Below, one piece after another: positions 1-8,588 of a stretch of DNA of 64,000 nucleotides. Numbering within the stretch: position 1 is the stretch's first letter; each line of letters starts with the position of its first letter. Both the position numbers and the translations under genes were made by a program. Under the pieces are notes generated by a model, which saw only the letters and a program-made list of their open reading frames with translations, did no database searches and had not been told where the DNA came from. Origin of the DNA: Aureimonas frigidaquae (GTDB lineage Bacteria; Pseudomonadota; Alphaproteobacteria; Rhizobiales; Rhizobiaceae); contig NZ_BBWR01000007.1 of the NCBI RefSeq assembly GCF_001463905.1, positions 123,962 through 187,961 on the forward strand, in the 5' to 3' direction.

Positions 1-720
1 GGCGGGGACACCGTCGGCATCCTGCGTGGCGGCGCCGTCCTGACCGGATGCGGGCGCAGCCTCCTGGCCCTCGGCCGGAGCAGGCTCCTGACCGGCGGGC
101 GCCGCGGCGCCATCGGCCGGAGCGGCTTCTCCCTCGGCGGCAGCGGCATCGTCACCGGCTGCTGCGGCAGGCGCAGCCTCCGGCAGCGGAGCCGGGTTGT
201 CGGACAGGGTGCGCAGATAGGCGATCAGATTCGCGCGGTCCTGATCCTTGTTGATGCCGGCGAAGCTCATGGCCGTGCCGCTGACATACTGGCGCGGATT
301 GTGCAGGAAGCCGTTCAGATGCTCGTAATCCCAGTGGACGGAATGATCCTCGCTGAAGGCCATCATGGCGGAGGAGTAGGAGAAGCCCTCGTGAATGGCG
401 ATCGGCCGGTTCACGATGTCCCACAGATCGGGGCCGACCAGGTTCGGGCCGCCCTTCTCACCGCTGTGGCAGGCCTGGCAGCGCTTGAAGATGGCGGCGC
501 CGGCCTCGGCATCGGCCTCCTGCATCAGCACTGCGATGGGGACGGCGGCCGGAGCCTCTGCATCGCCGCCGCCGGTCTGTTCCTGCGCCACGATGGCGAA
601 GCCCTCGCGCTCGGGCAGCTCGGAGTGGAAGATCGCCTCGGCGAGCAGGCTGCCGCCGAACAGGACGAAGACCGCACCCAGAATGGCGCCGAAGATCTTG
701 TTGGCCTCGAAGGAATTCAT
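1..720 (-). CDS. cycM: CycM-type membrane-anchored cytochrome c (C-terminus beyond window)
   Basis: Membrane-bound class I cytochrome c of the CycM/c552 family, thought to carry electrons from the bc1 complex to terminal oxidase. The ATG at 720 opens an uncleaved N-terminal helix (about residues 9-30). A periplasmic haem domain follows with CQACH (C81, C84, H85) and a likely distal Met at 151 (GTAMSF). The cytochrome fold ends near residue 175, but the frame stays open to the window edge as an Ala/Pro/Glu/Gln-rich tail with repeated GQ(E/D)-APA-like units, which most CycM proteins lack. It is divergent from kdsB-pheA. The gene is incomplete at its 3' end. Confidence 0.88.
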   Translation of the reverse strand, partial: MNSFEANKIFGAILGAVFVLFGGSLLAEAIFHSELPEREGFAIVAQEQTGGGDAEAPAAVPIAVLMQEADAEAGAAIFKRCQACHSGEKGGPNLVGPDLWDIVNRPIAIHEGFSYSSAMMAFSEDHSVHWDYEHLNGFLHNPRQYVSGTAMSFAGINKDQDRANLIAYLRTLSDNPAPLPEAAPAAAAGDDAAAAEGEAAPADGAAAPAGQEPAPAEGQEAAPASGQDGAATQDADGVPA

Positions 721-849
721 GGACTGGGCGGCTCCCATCATCAGCCGGCGATGGCACCGACGAACGGTTCTAAAATTCGCGCGGAAGCTATGTCTTTTGC
801 CCTTTCAAGGCAACACCTGTAGACCGCTCCCGAAGCTTGGCGACTCGCC

Positions 850-874
850 CGGCCGCGGCACTGTGCCGTGGCCG
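850..874. repeat. Stem-loop in the cycM / kdsB-pheA divergent region
   Basis: Two 11-base arms (850-860 and 864-874) pair with one G-U wobble around a 3-base loop. It lies in the 268-base intergenic region with no T-tract, so it does not look like an intrinsic terminator. It could be in the 5' leader of kdsB-pheA. Its role is unknown. I see nothing else convincing in 721-988. Confidence 0.4.
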
Positions 875-988
875 CCGCGGGGTCCAGCTTGGAAGTCTTC
901 TTACATTGCCCTGCGCCACGATCAAGCGGTAGTGCCGGGGGAGCGCTCAAAAGAAGGGGACGGTCGTCGTCCGCAGGAACCATCAGCC

Positions 989-2593
989 ATGCGTCCAGTG
1001 ATTCTCATTCCCGCACGCCTCGCCTCCACCCGGCTGCCCGGCAAGCCCCTGGCCGATATCGGCGGCGCCCCGATGATCGTGCGCGTCTGCGAGCGCGCCG
1101 CGGCCACCGGGATCGGCCGCATCGTCGTGGCGACCGATTCCGAGGACATCGCCGCAGCCGTGCGCAGCGCCGGCTATGAGGCGGTCCTGACCGTCGGGGA
1201 CCACATGTCCGGATCCGACCGCATCCACGAAGCGCTGGGGCAGATCGATCCGGACGGAGCCTACGATACGGTGATCAACCTTCAGGGAGATCTGCCGACG
1301 ATCGAGCCGGCGACGATCCGCGCCGTGATCGAGCCGCTGGCCGACCCGGCCTGCGACATCGCTACGGTGGCGGTGCCCTTCACCGGCGGGCCGGATGCCG
1401 CGGACCATAGCGTCGTCAAGCTCGTCGGCACGCCGATCGCGCCCAACCGTCTGCGCGCGCTCTATTTCACGCGGGCGACGGCGCCGGCCGGCGCGGGACC
1501 GCTGTTCCACCATGTGGGCATCTACGCCTATCGCCGCGCCGCGCTGGAGCGATTCGTTTCGCTCGGCGCCTCGTCCCTGGAGCTGCGCGAGAGCCTGGAG
1601 CAGCTGCGTGCGCTGGAAGCCGGCATGCGCATCGATGCGGTGACGGTGGATGCCGTGCCGCTCGGCGTCGACACGGCCGCGCAACTCGAGCTGGCCCGGG
1701 CCGCCTATCTGCCGCGCCAGCGCACCAACCGCATCTCATTCCAGGGCGAACCGGGGGCCAATTCCGACACGGCCTGCCGCAACATGTTCCCGGACATGGA
1801 GCCGCTGCCCTGCGCCACCTTCGAAGACGCGCTCGCGGCGGTCAACCGGGGGGATGCGGACCTGGCGATGATTCCCATCGAGAACACGATCGCCGGCCGG
1901 GTGGCCGATATCCATCACCTTTTGCCAGTGTCCGGGCTGCGGATCGTCGGCGAGTATTTCCTGCCGATCCGCTTCCAGCTGATGGCCAAGCGCGGCACGC
2001 GGCTGGACGATGTGCGGGAGGTCCACAGCCATATCCACGCGCTCGGCCAGTGCCGTGAGATCCTGCGGCGGCACGGTTGGAAGGGGGTCGTGTCCGCCGA
2101 CACGGCCGGCGCGGCGCGGATCGTGTCGGAAATGGCCGAGCCGCATGTCGCGGCGCTGGCGCCCCGGCTGGCCGCCGAGCTCTACGGGCTCGACATATTG
2201 GCGCAGGATGTCGAGGATGCCGAGCACAATACGACGCGCTTCGTCGTCCTGTCCCGCAAGGGCGCGAGCGAGCGGGACCTGTGGGTGAGCGACGCGCCAC
2301 GTGCCGTCACCACCTTCCTCTTCGAGGTGCGCAACCTGCCGGCGGCGCTCTACAAGGCGCTCGGCGGCTTTGCGACCAACGGCGTTAACATGACCAAGCT
2401 TGAAAGCTACCAGATCGGCGGGGCCTTCGTGGCCACGCAGTTCTACGCCGATATCGAGGGCCACCCGGACGATCGTGGCGTGGCCCATGCCTTGGAGGAA
2501 CTGGCCTTCTTCACCAAGAAGGTCACCATTCTCGGCGTCTACGAGGCTTCGCCCGATCGGCCGGCGACACCGCCGACCACACCGGGCGAATAA
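989..2593 (+). CDS. kdsB-pheA: Fused CMP-KDO synthetase / prephenate dehydratase (KdsB-PheA)
   Basis: One uninterrupted 534-residue frame holds two complete enzymes. Residues 1 to about 240 are KdsB, which activates KDO with CTP for lipopolysaccharide. It shows the nucleotide-binding [13 protein letters not shown] (7-19), [17 protein letters not shown] and INLQGDLP motifs. Residues from about 246 are prephenate dehydratase for phenylalanine synthesis, beginning [14 protein letters not shown]. The catalytic TRF is at 416-418 and a C-terminal ACT domain runs from about 438 with the effector-site ESYQ. The junction is only about five residues (LPRQR), with no stop and no ATG, GTG or TTG start. 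In many rhizobia these are two adjacent genes. The ATG at 989 was chosen because KdsB starts there; the frame is open back to 395 but that part is non-coding. It ends 3 bases from nudC, tail to tail. Confidence 0.9.
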   Translation: MRPVILIPARLASTRLPGKPLADIGGAPMIVRVCERAAATGIGRIVVATDSEDIAAAVRSAGYEAVLTVGDHMSGSDRIHEALGQIDPDGAYDTVINLQGDLPTIEPATIRAVIEPLADPACDIATVAVPFTGGPDAADHSVVKLVGTPIAPNRLRALYFTRATAPAGAGPLFHHVGIYAYRRAALERFVSLGASSLELRESLEQLRALEAGMRIDAVTVDAVPLGVDTAAQLELARAAYLPRQRTNRISFQGEPGANSDTACRNMFPDMEPLPCATFEDALAAVNRGDADLAMIPIENTIAGRVADIHHLLPVSGLRIVGEYFLPIRFQLMAKRGTRLDDVREVHSHIHALGQCREILRRHGWKGVVSADTAGAARIVSEMAEPHVAALAPRLAAELYGLDILAQDVEDAEHNTTRFVVLSRKGASERDLWVSDAPRAVTTFLFEVRNLPAALYKALGGFATNGVNMTKLESYQIGGAFVATQFYADIEGHPDDRGVAHALEELAFFTKKVTILGVYEASPDRPATPPTTPGE

Positions 2594-2596
2594 GGC

Positions 2597-3490
2597 TCAA
2601 CCAGCCTCCACGAAGGCGCGCAGGAGGTGGTGGGCGATGGCGTAGGGCCGGGGCGCGCTGATGCCATCGGGGTGGGTGGCGTCCAGCATGGCCCGCGCTT
2701 CCTGCCGCGTGAACCAGCGGCAGTCTTCCAGCTCGGTCGTGTCGTGGCGGATCGTGTCCTGTGTGGCCTGCGCCAGACAGCCGATCATGAGCGAGCCCGG
2801 GAAGGGCCAGGGCTGGGAAGCATGGTAGCGCACCGCGCCGACCGTGATCCCGGCCTCTTCCAGGACCTCGCGCCGGACGGCGTCCTCCAGCGTTTCGCCC
2901 GGCTCCACGAAGCCGGCGAGGGCCGAATACATGCCCGGTGCGAAATTGGGCTGGCGGCCCAGGATGCACCGCTCGCCACCATCATGGACCAGCATGATCA
3001 CCACCGGGTCGGTGCGCGGGAAGAACAGCTCGCCGCAGGCCGTGCAGCGGCGGCGGTAGCCGCCGGCCTCTCCGACGGTCGGGCCGCTGCACACGCCGCA
3101 GAAGCGTGTCCGCCGGTTCCAGTGGAAAAGATGCTGCGCCTGGGCGAGCTGTCCCTCCAGATCCGGATCGAGCGTGCCGGCCATGGCAAGGGCGCGCAAC
3201 GAGACGGCGCGCACGGCGCCCCCGTCTGCGGGTGATGCCGCCGGCGCGGCGACCACAGCGGTGCCGTCATCCGTCCGGCCGAGCAGAATGGCATGCGACA
3301 GATCCGCTCCCAGCCCCGGCGCATCGGCTGCGCCGAAGCGCGGGTCGGGCGCCTGTTCGGGACCGGTCACGAGCCATTCGGAGCCGGCGATGAGGCACAC
3401 AGTCACCGTCGATTCGGCCAGTGCGGCGGCAAGGCTCGATTCGGTCCGCTTCTCGCTGTCCCGGTCCAGCCGGTTGGTGGTGAAGGCCAT
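2597..3490 (-). CDS. nudC: NADH pyrophosphatase (Nudix, NudC-like)
   Basis: Hydrolyses NAD(H) to NMN(H) and AMP; NudC relatives also decap NAD-capped RNA. The 297-residue protein has a mid-protein zinc ribbon of two Cys pairs (CGVC and CTAC). A Nudix box follows (GFVEPGE...REVLEEAGI), then the family-specific SQPWPFP motif. The start at 3490 (MAFTTNRL) is preferred over the upstream ATG at 3523, which would overlap the HIT gene by 25 bases. With 3490 it begins 8 bases after the HIT gene stop, so the two are probably cotranscribed. Confidence 0.92.
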   Translation of the reverse strand: MAFTTNRLDRDSEKRTESSLAAALAESTVTVCLIAGSEWLVTGPEQAPDPRFGAADAPGLGADLSHAILLGRTDDGTAVVAAPAASPADGGAVRAVSLRALAMAGTLDPDLEGQLAQAQHLFHWNRRTRFCGVCSGPTVGEAGGYRRRCTACGELFFPRTDPVVIMLVHDGGERCILGRQPNFAPGMYSALAGFVEPGETLEDAVRREVLEEAGITVGAVRYHASQPWPFPGSLMIGCLAQATQDTIRHDTTELEDCRWFTRQEARAMLDATHPDGISAPRPYAIAHHLLRAFVEAG

Positions 3491-3498
3491 GCGCTCGG

Positions 3499-3918
3499 TC
3501 ACGCGGGGAACTCCTCGGCGCACAGGCGCTCGATCACCTCGGCCGCCTCATGGGGCTCGTAGGGAAGGCGGCCGGGCAGTCCGAAGGGAGAGCCGGGCCA
3601 ACCGGCATCGCGCGCGTGGCGGGCAATGACATGCATGTGGAACTGCGACACGATGTTGCCGAGGCTCGCGACGTTGACCTTATCGGCGGAGAATTCGTCC
3701 TTGAGCAGGCGGGCGGCGAAGGTCGTCTCTTCCATGAGCGCAGCGCGATCCTGCGGCGTCAGGTCGAAGAGTTCGACGATATCCCGGCGTTCGGGAACCA
3801 GCAGCAGCCACACGAAACGCGCATCGTTCAGGAGCAGCATGCGACAAAGGCCGAGCTTGCGCACGAAGAGCGTATCGGCATCGAGCTGGCGGGCGAGTAT
3901 GAAAGCCTGGGACTGCAC
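3499..3918 (-). CDS. HIT-family hydrolase-like protein
   Basis: Histidine-triad domain protein of about 139 residues, with LGNIVSQFHMHVIARH as the signature. The usual first His of the H-x-H-x-H triad is Gln here (QFHMH), as I recall for a rhizobial subgroup. Activity as a nucleotide hydrolase is therefore uncertain. I prefer the GTG at 3918, which has an AAAGG nine bases upstream and gives an N-terminus like rhizobial relatives. The ATG at 3966 has no visible ribosome binding site and would run into the promoter region of the SRP RNA. The gene lies upstream of nudC and is divergent from the SRP RNA. Confidence 0.82.
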   Translation of the reverse strand: MQSQAFILARQLDADTLFVRKLGLCRMLLLNDARFVWLLLVPERRDIVELFDLTPQDRAALMEETTFAARLLKDEFSADKVNVASLGNIVSQFHMHVIARHARDAGWPGSPFGLPGRLPYEPHEAAEVIERLCAEEFPA

Positions 3919-3960
3919 GGCACGCTGCCTTTCGTCACGATGATCTTTCGGTGTTCGAGG

Positions 3961-3991
3961 TTGCATTTACACGAATAGCGGACGATATACA
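3961..3991 (+). promoter_or_regulatory. Candidate promoter of the SRP RNA
   Basis: TATACA at 3986-3991 resembles a -10 box and lies about 6 bases before the predicted RNA 5' end. TTGCAT at 3961-3966 is a possible -35, though the 19-base spacing is long. Assigned by position only. Confidence 0.35.
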
Positions 3992-3996
3992 GCGTC

Positions 3997-4096
3997 GGGA
4001 GGTTGGTGGTGGACGTGTCACTCGCCAACCGGGTCAGGTCCGGAAGGAAGCAGCCCCAACGAGATTGTGCGCGGGTCATCGTGCCAGCCTCCCACC
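3997..4096 (+). ncRNA. ffs: Signal recognition particle RNA (bacterial small type)
   Basis: The conserved SRP apical domain is directly visible: GGTCAGGTCCGGAAGGAAGC at about 4030-4049, containing the GGAA tetraloop and the asymmetric internal loop that bind Ffh. The ends pair perfectly over ten bases (GGGAGGTTGG at 3997-4006 with CCAGCCTCCC at 4084-4093, one G-U). This gives a closed hairpin of about 97 bases. It guides Ffh to ribosomes making membrane proteins. It sits just upstream of dnaX, a common alphaproteobacterial arrangement. The exact 3' end is estimated. Confidence 0.93.
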
Positions 4097-4248
4097 TTCC
4101 AGATCCCGTCGGCACGCTGCCGCCACCATTGCGGCGGGCTTTCGTTCGCCCGCCGACGGCATTGCATCGGCGGCCCGGCCGTTTATGAGTGCGGTGTGGG
4201 AACGCCGCCGCTGCGGTGTCCACGCCGTCGCAAGAAGGGAGCGCGCTC

Positions 4249-6243
4249 TTGGTCACGCAACAGGATAGCGACGGCACCGGCCCCGTCAGCCCCTACCGCG
4301 TCCTTGCCCGCAAGTACCGCCCGCAGAGCTTTGACGATCTGATCGGCCAGGAGCCGATGGTCCGCACGCTGACCAATGCCTTCGATGTCGGGCGCATCGC
4401 CCAGGCCTGGATGCTGACCGGCGTGCGCGGTGTCGGCAAGACGACGACGGCCCGCATCCTGGCGCGCGCCCTGAATTACGAGACCGATACGGTCCACCGC
4501 CCGTCGATCCGCATGGATGCCCCCGGCCTGCACGACAAGGCCATCATGGAGGGTCGGCATGTCGACGTGGTCGAAATGGACGCCGCGTCCCATACCGGCA
4601 TCGACGACATCCGCGAGATCATCGAGCAGGTGCGCTACCGACCGGTCTCGGCCCGCTACAAGGTCTACATCATCGACGAGGTGCACATGCTGTCCACGCA
4701 GGCCTTCAACGGCCTGCTGAAGACGCTCGAGGAGCCGCCCGAGCATGTGAAGTTCGTCTTCGCCACGACCGAAATCCGCAAGGTCCCGATCACGGTCCTG
4801 TCACGCTGCCAGCGCTTCGACCTGCGCCGTGTCGAGTCGGCCCGGATGATGTCCCATTTGCGCAAGGTGCTGGATGCCGAGGCGGTGGAGGCCGAGGAAG
4901 AGGCACTCCGTCTTCTGGCACGCGCCTCCGAGGGGTCGGTGCGCGATGCCCTGTCCCTGACCGATCAGGCCATCGCTCATGGCGCCGGCCGCGTATCGCT
5001 CGAAACCGTCCGGGACATGCTCGGCCTGGCCGATCGTGCGCGGATCATCGACCTGTTCGAGATGCTGATGGCGGGCGATGCCACCGCGGCCCTGCGCGAG
5101 CTGCGGGCGCAATATGCCGGCGGGGCCGATCCGCAGGTCGTGCTGGCGGACCTTGCCGATTTTACCCACCTCGTCACCTCGCTGCGCTTCGTGCCCGAGG
5201 CGGCCGGCGACGCGGCCCTAGCCCCGGCCGAGGCGGAGCGTGGGGCAGGGCTTGCCGCGCGCCTGTCCGTGCGCACCCTGTCAGAAGTCTGGCAGCTCCT
5301 GCTCAAGGCCGTCGAGGAAACGCGCCTGGCCGCCTCGCCGCGGCAGGCGGCCGAGATGGCGCTGATCCGCATCGCCTATGCGACGACGCTGCCCGATCCT
5401 GCCGAACTGGCCGCCATGCTGCGCACCATGTCCGATGGCGGGTCGGTGAGCATCGCCGCCCCGCCGCCAGCCACCACGCCCGCCCCGCGCGGCGACGCCG
5501 GCCCAAGCCGCGATATGACCGGCGGACCGGATGCCGTCGCTGCTGTGGGCATGGCCGGGCCGGGTGGTCCGCTCGACGGGGATGCGCCCCGTGCGATGGC
5601 GCCGTCCATGGACGGCGCGGCCCGGGCGCTGGCCGCCCGTGGCGCGCTGAGCCTGCACAGTTTTGCGGCCAGTGAGCCACGCCCCGTGGCCGCGCCCGTA
5701 TTGGCTGACGATACCGGGCCAAGCTTGCGCTCGCTGGAGGATCTCGACCGACTGGCGGCCGAGAAGCGGGATTCGCTGACCCGGCTGCGCATCCGCCGCT
5801 ACCTCTTGCCGGTGCGCGTGGAGCCCGGCCGGCTGGAAGTCGGCCTGGTGGACGATGCGCCGGCCACCTTTCCGGGGGAATTGTCCCGCAAGCTCTTCGA
5901 ATGGACGGGGCGTCGATGGATCGTCACCGTCGCCACCGGACCGATCGATGCCACCACCCTGGAGGAGCAGGCCGAGGCTCGTCGCCGCCGGCTGGTGGAG
6001 GAGGCACAGGGCCATCCCGACGTGGCCGCGCTTCTGGCCGCCTTCCCGGGGGCACGCGTGTCGGAGGTGCGGTTGCGGACCGAGCCTGAGCCGGAGCCCA
6101 TCGAACCGGCCGCCCTGGCAGAGGCCTCGGCCGATCCCGCCGGGTTTGACGTGGCTGCCCCTCTGGACGATATCGACCCGCAGGACGATATGCCGGACGC
6201 GCTCGCGCCGGCATTGGACGACGACGACGAAACCGAGGAGTGA
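4249..6243 (+). CDS. dnaX: DNA polymerase III subunits gamma/tau
   Basis: Clamp-loader ATPase of the replicative polymerase. It shows Walker A GVRGVGKTT, Walker B IIDEVHML, SRC sensor/arginine finger (LSRCQRF) and the LEEPPEHVKF signature. A long low-complexity Ala/Pro linker and a tau-type C-terminal domain follow. The zinc-binding Cys cluster of E. coli DnaX between Walker A and B is absent, as is common in alphaproteobacteria. No A-rich slippery site is evident, so a frameshifted gamma form is not predicted. The start is uncertain: TTG at 4249 has an AAGAAGGGAG site seven bases upstream, whereas the in-frame GTG at 4189 adds 20 unconserved residues. It is followed after 4 bases by ybaB. 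Confidence 0.95.
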   Translation: MVTQQDSDGTGPVSPYRVLARKYRPQSFDDLIGQEPMVRTLTNAFDVGRIAQAWMLTGVRGVGKTTTARILARALNYETDTVHRPSIRMDAPGLHDKAIMEGRHVDVVEMDAASHTGIDDIREIIEQVRYRPVSARYKVYIIDEVHMLSTQAFNGLLKTLEEPPEHVKFVFATTEIRKVPITVLSRCQRFDLRRVESARMMSHLRKVLDAEAVEAEEEALRLLARASEGSVRDALSLTDQAIAHGAGRVSLETVRDMLGLADRARIIDLFEMLMAGDATAALRELRAQYAGGADPQVVLADLADFTHLVTSLRFVPEAAGDAALAPAEAERGAGLAARLSVRTLSEVWQLLLKAVEETRLAASPRQAAEMALIRIAYATTLPDPAELAAMLRTMSDGGSVSIAAPPPATTPAPRGDAGPSRDMTGGPDAVAAVGMAGPGGPLDGDAPRAMAPSMDGAARALAARGALSLHSFAASEPRPVAAPVLADDTGPSLRSLEDLDRLAAEKRDSLTRLRIRRYLLPVRVEPGRLEVGLVDDAPATFPGELSRKLFEWTGRRWIVTVATGPIDATTLEEQAEARRRRLVEEAQGHPDVAALLAAFPGARVSEVRLRTEPEPEPIEPAALAEASADPAGFDVAAPLDDIDPQDDMPDALAPALDDDDETEE

Positions 6244-6247
6244 TGCG

Positions 6248-6571
6248 GTGAAAGACCTGATGGGGATGATGAAGCAGGCCAAGGCCATGCAGGAAAAGAT
6301 GCAGGGCCTGCAGCAGGAGCTGGCCGAGATCGAGGCGACGGGCCAATCCGGCGGCGGCGTGGTGAGCGTCACGCTGAAGGGGCAGGGCGAGCTGACGGCG
6401 CTGACCATCGACGCCTCGCTCGTGAACCCCGACGAAAAGGACATGCTGGAAGACCTGATCGTGGCGGCGCATGCCGATGCACGGCGCAAGCTGGATCAGG
6501 AAATTCAGGAAAAGACGCAGAGCCTGACCGCCGGCCTGCAGCTTCCGGCCGGGCTCAAGCTGCCATTCTAG
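6248..6571 (+). CDS. ybaB: YbaB/EbfC nucleoid-associated protein
   Basis: Small (107-residue) DNA-binding protein of the YbaB/EbfC family, a dimer associated with the nucleoid. The N-terminus is a helix rich in Met, Lys and Gln (MGMMKQAKAMQEKMQ). It is followed by the typical GGGVVSVTLKGQGE strand region and NPDEKDMLEDLI. The start is GTG at 6248, four bases after dnaX, and recR follows. dnaX-ybaB-recR is one of the most conserved bacterial gene orders. Confidence 0.95.
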   Translation: MKDLMGMMKQAKAMQEKMQGLQQELAEIEATGQSGGGVVSVTLKGQGELTALTIDASLVNPDEKDMLEDLIVAAHADARRKLDQEIQEKTQSLTAGLQLPAGLKLPF

Positions 6572-6621
6572 CCACGGGACATCCCGCACCTTCGGGACGA
6601 TCGTTTGAAAGTTGACAGGAT

Positions 6622-7227
6622 ATGTCCCGAAGCATTGCCGGCCCCGAGATCGAGCGTCTGATCCAGCTTCTGGCCAAGCTGCCGGGCCTCGGGCCCCGTT
6701 CCGCCCGGCGCGCGGCGCTGCACCTCGTCAAGCGGCGCGAGCAGATCCTGGCGCCGCTGGCCGTGGCCATGGCGGATGCCGCGGACCGGGTGGTTACCTG
6801 CAGTTGCTGCGGCAATATCGATACGCAGGATCCCTGCACGATCTGCTGCGATGCCGGGCGTGACCGCTCGACCATCGTCGTGGTGGAGGATGTTTCGGAC
6901 CTCTGGGCGCTGGAGCGCGCCAAGGCGCTCAATGCCGCCTATCATGTGCTGGGCGGCGTCCTGTCGCCGCTCGAAGGCATCGGGCCGGATGAGCTGACGA
7001 TCGGCCGGCTGGTCGAGCGTGTCGCGGAGGGCGGCGTCAAGGAAATTATCATCGCCGTCAATGCGACGGTGGAGGGGCAGACGACGGCCCACTACATCAT
7101 GGACCAGCTCGAAGGCAGCGCCGTGACCGTCACGCGCCTGGCGCATGGCGTGCCGGTGGGCGGCGAACTGGATTATCTGGACGAAGGCACGCTGTCGGCC
7201 GCGATGCGCTCACGCACCGCCTTCTGA
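6622..7227 (+). CDS. recR: Recombination mediator RecR
   Basis: Works with RecO and RecF to load RecA at single-stranded gaps. The 201-residue protein has an N-terminal helix-hairpin-helix ([11 protein letters not shown]). A four-Cys zinc finger follows (C60, C63, C72, C75), then a Toprim domain ([14 protein letters not shown]) and the C-terminal [19 protein letters not shown] typical of the family. Last gene of the dnaX operon. Confidence 0.96.
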   Translation: MSRSIAGPEIERLIQLLAKLPGLGPRSARRAALHLVKRREQILAPLAVAMADAADRVVTCSCCGNIDTQDPCTICCDAGRDRSTIVVVEDVSDLWALERAKALNAAYHVLGGVLSPLEGIGPDELTIGRLVERVAEGGVKEIIIAVNATVEGQTTAHYIMDQLEGSAVTVTRLAHGVPVGGELDYLDEGTLSAAMRSRTAF

Positions 7228-7243
7228 CGCGGCAGCCTTGCCC

Positions 7244-8413
7244 TTACTGCCCGAAGCGGGCAGGATCGGGCTCTTCATCGGAAAAGCCAAGCGCGGCCGA
7301 GGCCTGCGGCACCGGCACGGATGCAAAGACCTGTTGTGGCGCAGGCTTGGCCGCCGCCGCCAGAGCGTGGCTCGGCACGGCGACCTTCTGCGGCGGCGCG
7401 GACTGGGCTGCCTTGGCCGGCTGCGCCTGCGCCGCTACGGTGACAGGCCGCTCGGCATGGCCGGGAACCGGTACGGCAATGGCATTGGCCACGGCGTCCG
7501 TTGCGGGCGTATGCCTGGCCGTCCCCTCGGTCATGGCCGCGGCAACGGCGGATGGCGTCTGACGCTTGGCGGCCGCGGCGGGCTTGGCGGCGGGGCGGGC
7601 CGGTGCCGTCAGGCTGGCGACTTCTGTCGTCTCATGCGCGGCCGGTGCCTGCGCCGGGGCTGTCGCCTTCGCGGTGGCTGGCGCTGCGGGCCGGTTCAGC
7701 TTCTGCGCCGCGCCGGCATCCGGCTTCGTGCTCGGCTGGAGGCGGGCCATTTCGGTGTTGCCCATGGGCCGGTTCGAAATCGCGGCCATGTGGCGCTTAA
7801 TGCTGGAGCAATATTCCCGCGTCGACTGGCTCATCACCGTGGCGCGGTGACCGCCCTTGTATTTCATGGAGGTGGCGCAAACATCGCCGCCACCCTTCTC
7901 ATATGCCCCGGCCAGGTACTTCATGCCGTAGCGAAGGTTCGTTTCGGGATCGAGGAGATCCTGTGCCGAACCGCTGAAGCCCAGGCTGCGCGCGGTGGCC
8001 GGCTTGATCTGCGACAGGCCGTAGACGCCGCGACCGACGGCCTTGGGGTTGTAGTGGCTTTCCACCCGCAGCACCGCATAGGCGAGTTCGCGCGGTACGT
8101 CGTTTTCGTCGGCGGCCTTGGCGATCATGCGATCGAGCTCCGGGCTGCCGCTGATTGTGCCGTTGCGGGGGAGCGCCGACTTGGCCGCCACGCGCGTGGA
8201 CTTGCCATCCTGTGGCGCATCCGCCGCCACGGCGGCCTTGGCGGCCTGCTGTTCGGCTGCGGGCTCGGAGCCGATATCGGCTACGCCCAGGAGCCCGCCT
8301 TGTCCGGAGACGCAGCCCGTCAGGAGCAGCGGAGGGATGATCGACAGGAACGCCAACGCGGAAAGACGGATGCGCTTGCGCTCCTGACGAGCGGCCCCCG
8401 AAAGCTGCGCCAT
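7244..8413 (-). CDS. Lytic transglycosylase lipoprotein (SLT domain)
   Basis: Cleaves peptidoglycan glycan strands to 1,6-anhydro ends. The ATG at 8413 gives a basic N-terminus, a hydrophobic stretch and lipobox LLTGC (lipidated Cys34), so it should be anchored in the outer membrane. The SLT fold spans about 85-220, with catalytic Glu118 in VLRVESHYNP and the VYGLSQIKPATA and LRYGMKYLAG motifs. The last 150 residues or so are an Ala/Pro-rich disordered tail. It converges with recR. Confidence 0.88.
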   Translation of the reverse strand: MAQLSGAARQERKRIRLSALAFLSIIPPLLLTGCVSGQGGLLGVADIGSEPAAEQQAAKAAVAADAPQDGKSTRVAAKSALPRNGTISGSPELDRMIAKAADENDVPRELAYAVLRVESHYNPKAVGRGVYGLSQIKPATARSLGFSGSAQDLLDPETNLRYGMKYLAGAYEKGGGDVCATSMKYKGGHRATVMSQSTREYCSSIKRHMAAISNRPMGNTEMARLQPSTKPDAGAAQKLNRPAAPATAKATAPAQAPAAHETTEVASLTAPARPAAKPAAAAKRQTPSAVAAAMTEGTARHTPATDAVANAIAVPVPGHAERPVTVAAQAQPAKAAQSAPPQKVAVPSHALAAAAKPAPQQVFASVPVPQASAALGFSDEEPDPARFGQ

Positions 8414-8588
8414 ACAATCAATCCCCGAGCTGTTTCCCTCATACATCGCTTTTGGGTGAGAAACGGGCCAAAAAATGGCAAGCCCCCGACACGACGCCCG
8501 TGCTTGGTAGCAAAATAATTCCGCAAGGGCAAAGCAGGCCGGTTCGCACCGCGTTGTCATGGTGCGCGGCGGCATCGTATGGGAGGCC

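Noticed and set aside
395..988. N-terminal extension of the kdsB-pheA frame
   Set aside because: Open by chance; runs antisense through cycM and the promoter region; KdsB homology starts exactly at 989.
4300..6243. Programmed frameshift site in dnaX
   Set aside because: No A-rich heptamer or downstream pairing signal seen.
7145..8518. Gly/Arg-rich 457-codon plus-strand ORF
   Set aside because: Mirror of the SLT lipoprotein's Ala/Pro-rich tail; no ribosome site, overlaps recR.
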